From assembly GCA_009746045.1 (NCBI GenBank), contig RPFO01000448.1, forward strand, positions 1,349,547 to 1,392,046: DNA of 42,500 bases, written 5' to 3'. Within the stretch, counting starts at the first letter, position 1; every line of letters begins with the position of its first letter. The DNA comes from Mesostigma viride (Eukaryota > Streptophyta > Mesostigmatophyceae > Mesostigmatales > Mesostigmataceae). A program made the translations under genes and the position numbers. Of this stretch, positions 42,444 to 42,500 are shown piece by piece. Below the pieces are notes generated by a model that worked only from the letters and a program-made list of their open reading frames with translations, did not search any database and had not been told where the DNA came from.

Positions 42444-42500
42444 ATCAGTAACCGGCCCCGGAAAATAAAAATCAAAAAACGATTTGAAATTATATTATAA

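Overview
This is eukaryotic nuclear DNA. Genes are split by GT-AG introns (one looks GC-AG), spacers are long, and simple repeats and small transposons are common. A TRPM-type channel together with an L1-like ORF1 remnant fits a green or streptophyte alga; land plants are known to lack TRP channels. The lineage call is an inference and a weak one.

Region 1 (about 340-21245, + strand) is one gene. I assembled 17 exons by hand, and every junction keeps the reading frame. They encode the 3' part (about 1,095 residues) of a TRPM-like cation channel: the end of an LSDAT/SLOG domain, the TRPM helical homology region, six membrane segments with a pore loop, a TRP box and a C-terminal coiled coil. 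The 5' exons lie left of the window. The introns carry most of the odd DNA here: a 159-bp fold-back, three MITE-like elements, a (CCCT)n array and a roughly 3.9-kb pure pyrimidine array of CCCC(C)TCTT units.

Region 2 (21246-24673) is a spacer with diverged direct repeats and no convincing gene. Region 3 (24674-28463, + strand) is a two-exon F-box/WD40 gene. Region 4 (28464-34192) is repeat-rich: a perfect 20-bp inverted repeat, then a broken LINE ORF1 split by a 1,346-bp element with 11-bp terminal inverted repeats, then a tRNA-like fragment.

Region 5 (about 35016-42166, - strand, possibly reaching 34193) is a large multi-exon gene I do not recognise. Eight exons join, all in phase 0, if two single-base frameshifts are allowed, each at or beside a run of seven G. 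A short GC-rich motif, TTGCGACCGCCGGCGTTTC and variants, occurs about 15 times, only in this gene's introns: 11 copies on the gene-antisense strand in five introns and four more, reversed, in a 72-bp array in the last intron. This intron-confined repeat family, in introns that are all phase 0 and partly built by tandem duplication, is the best candidate here for something undescribed.

Regions 1 and 3 look like ordinary host genes. Region 5 looks like a fast-changing or multi-copy family. I see no sign that the three genes work together.
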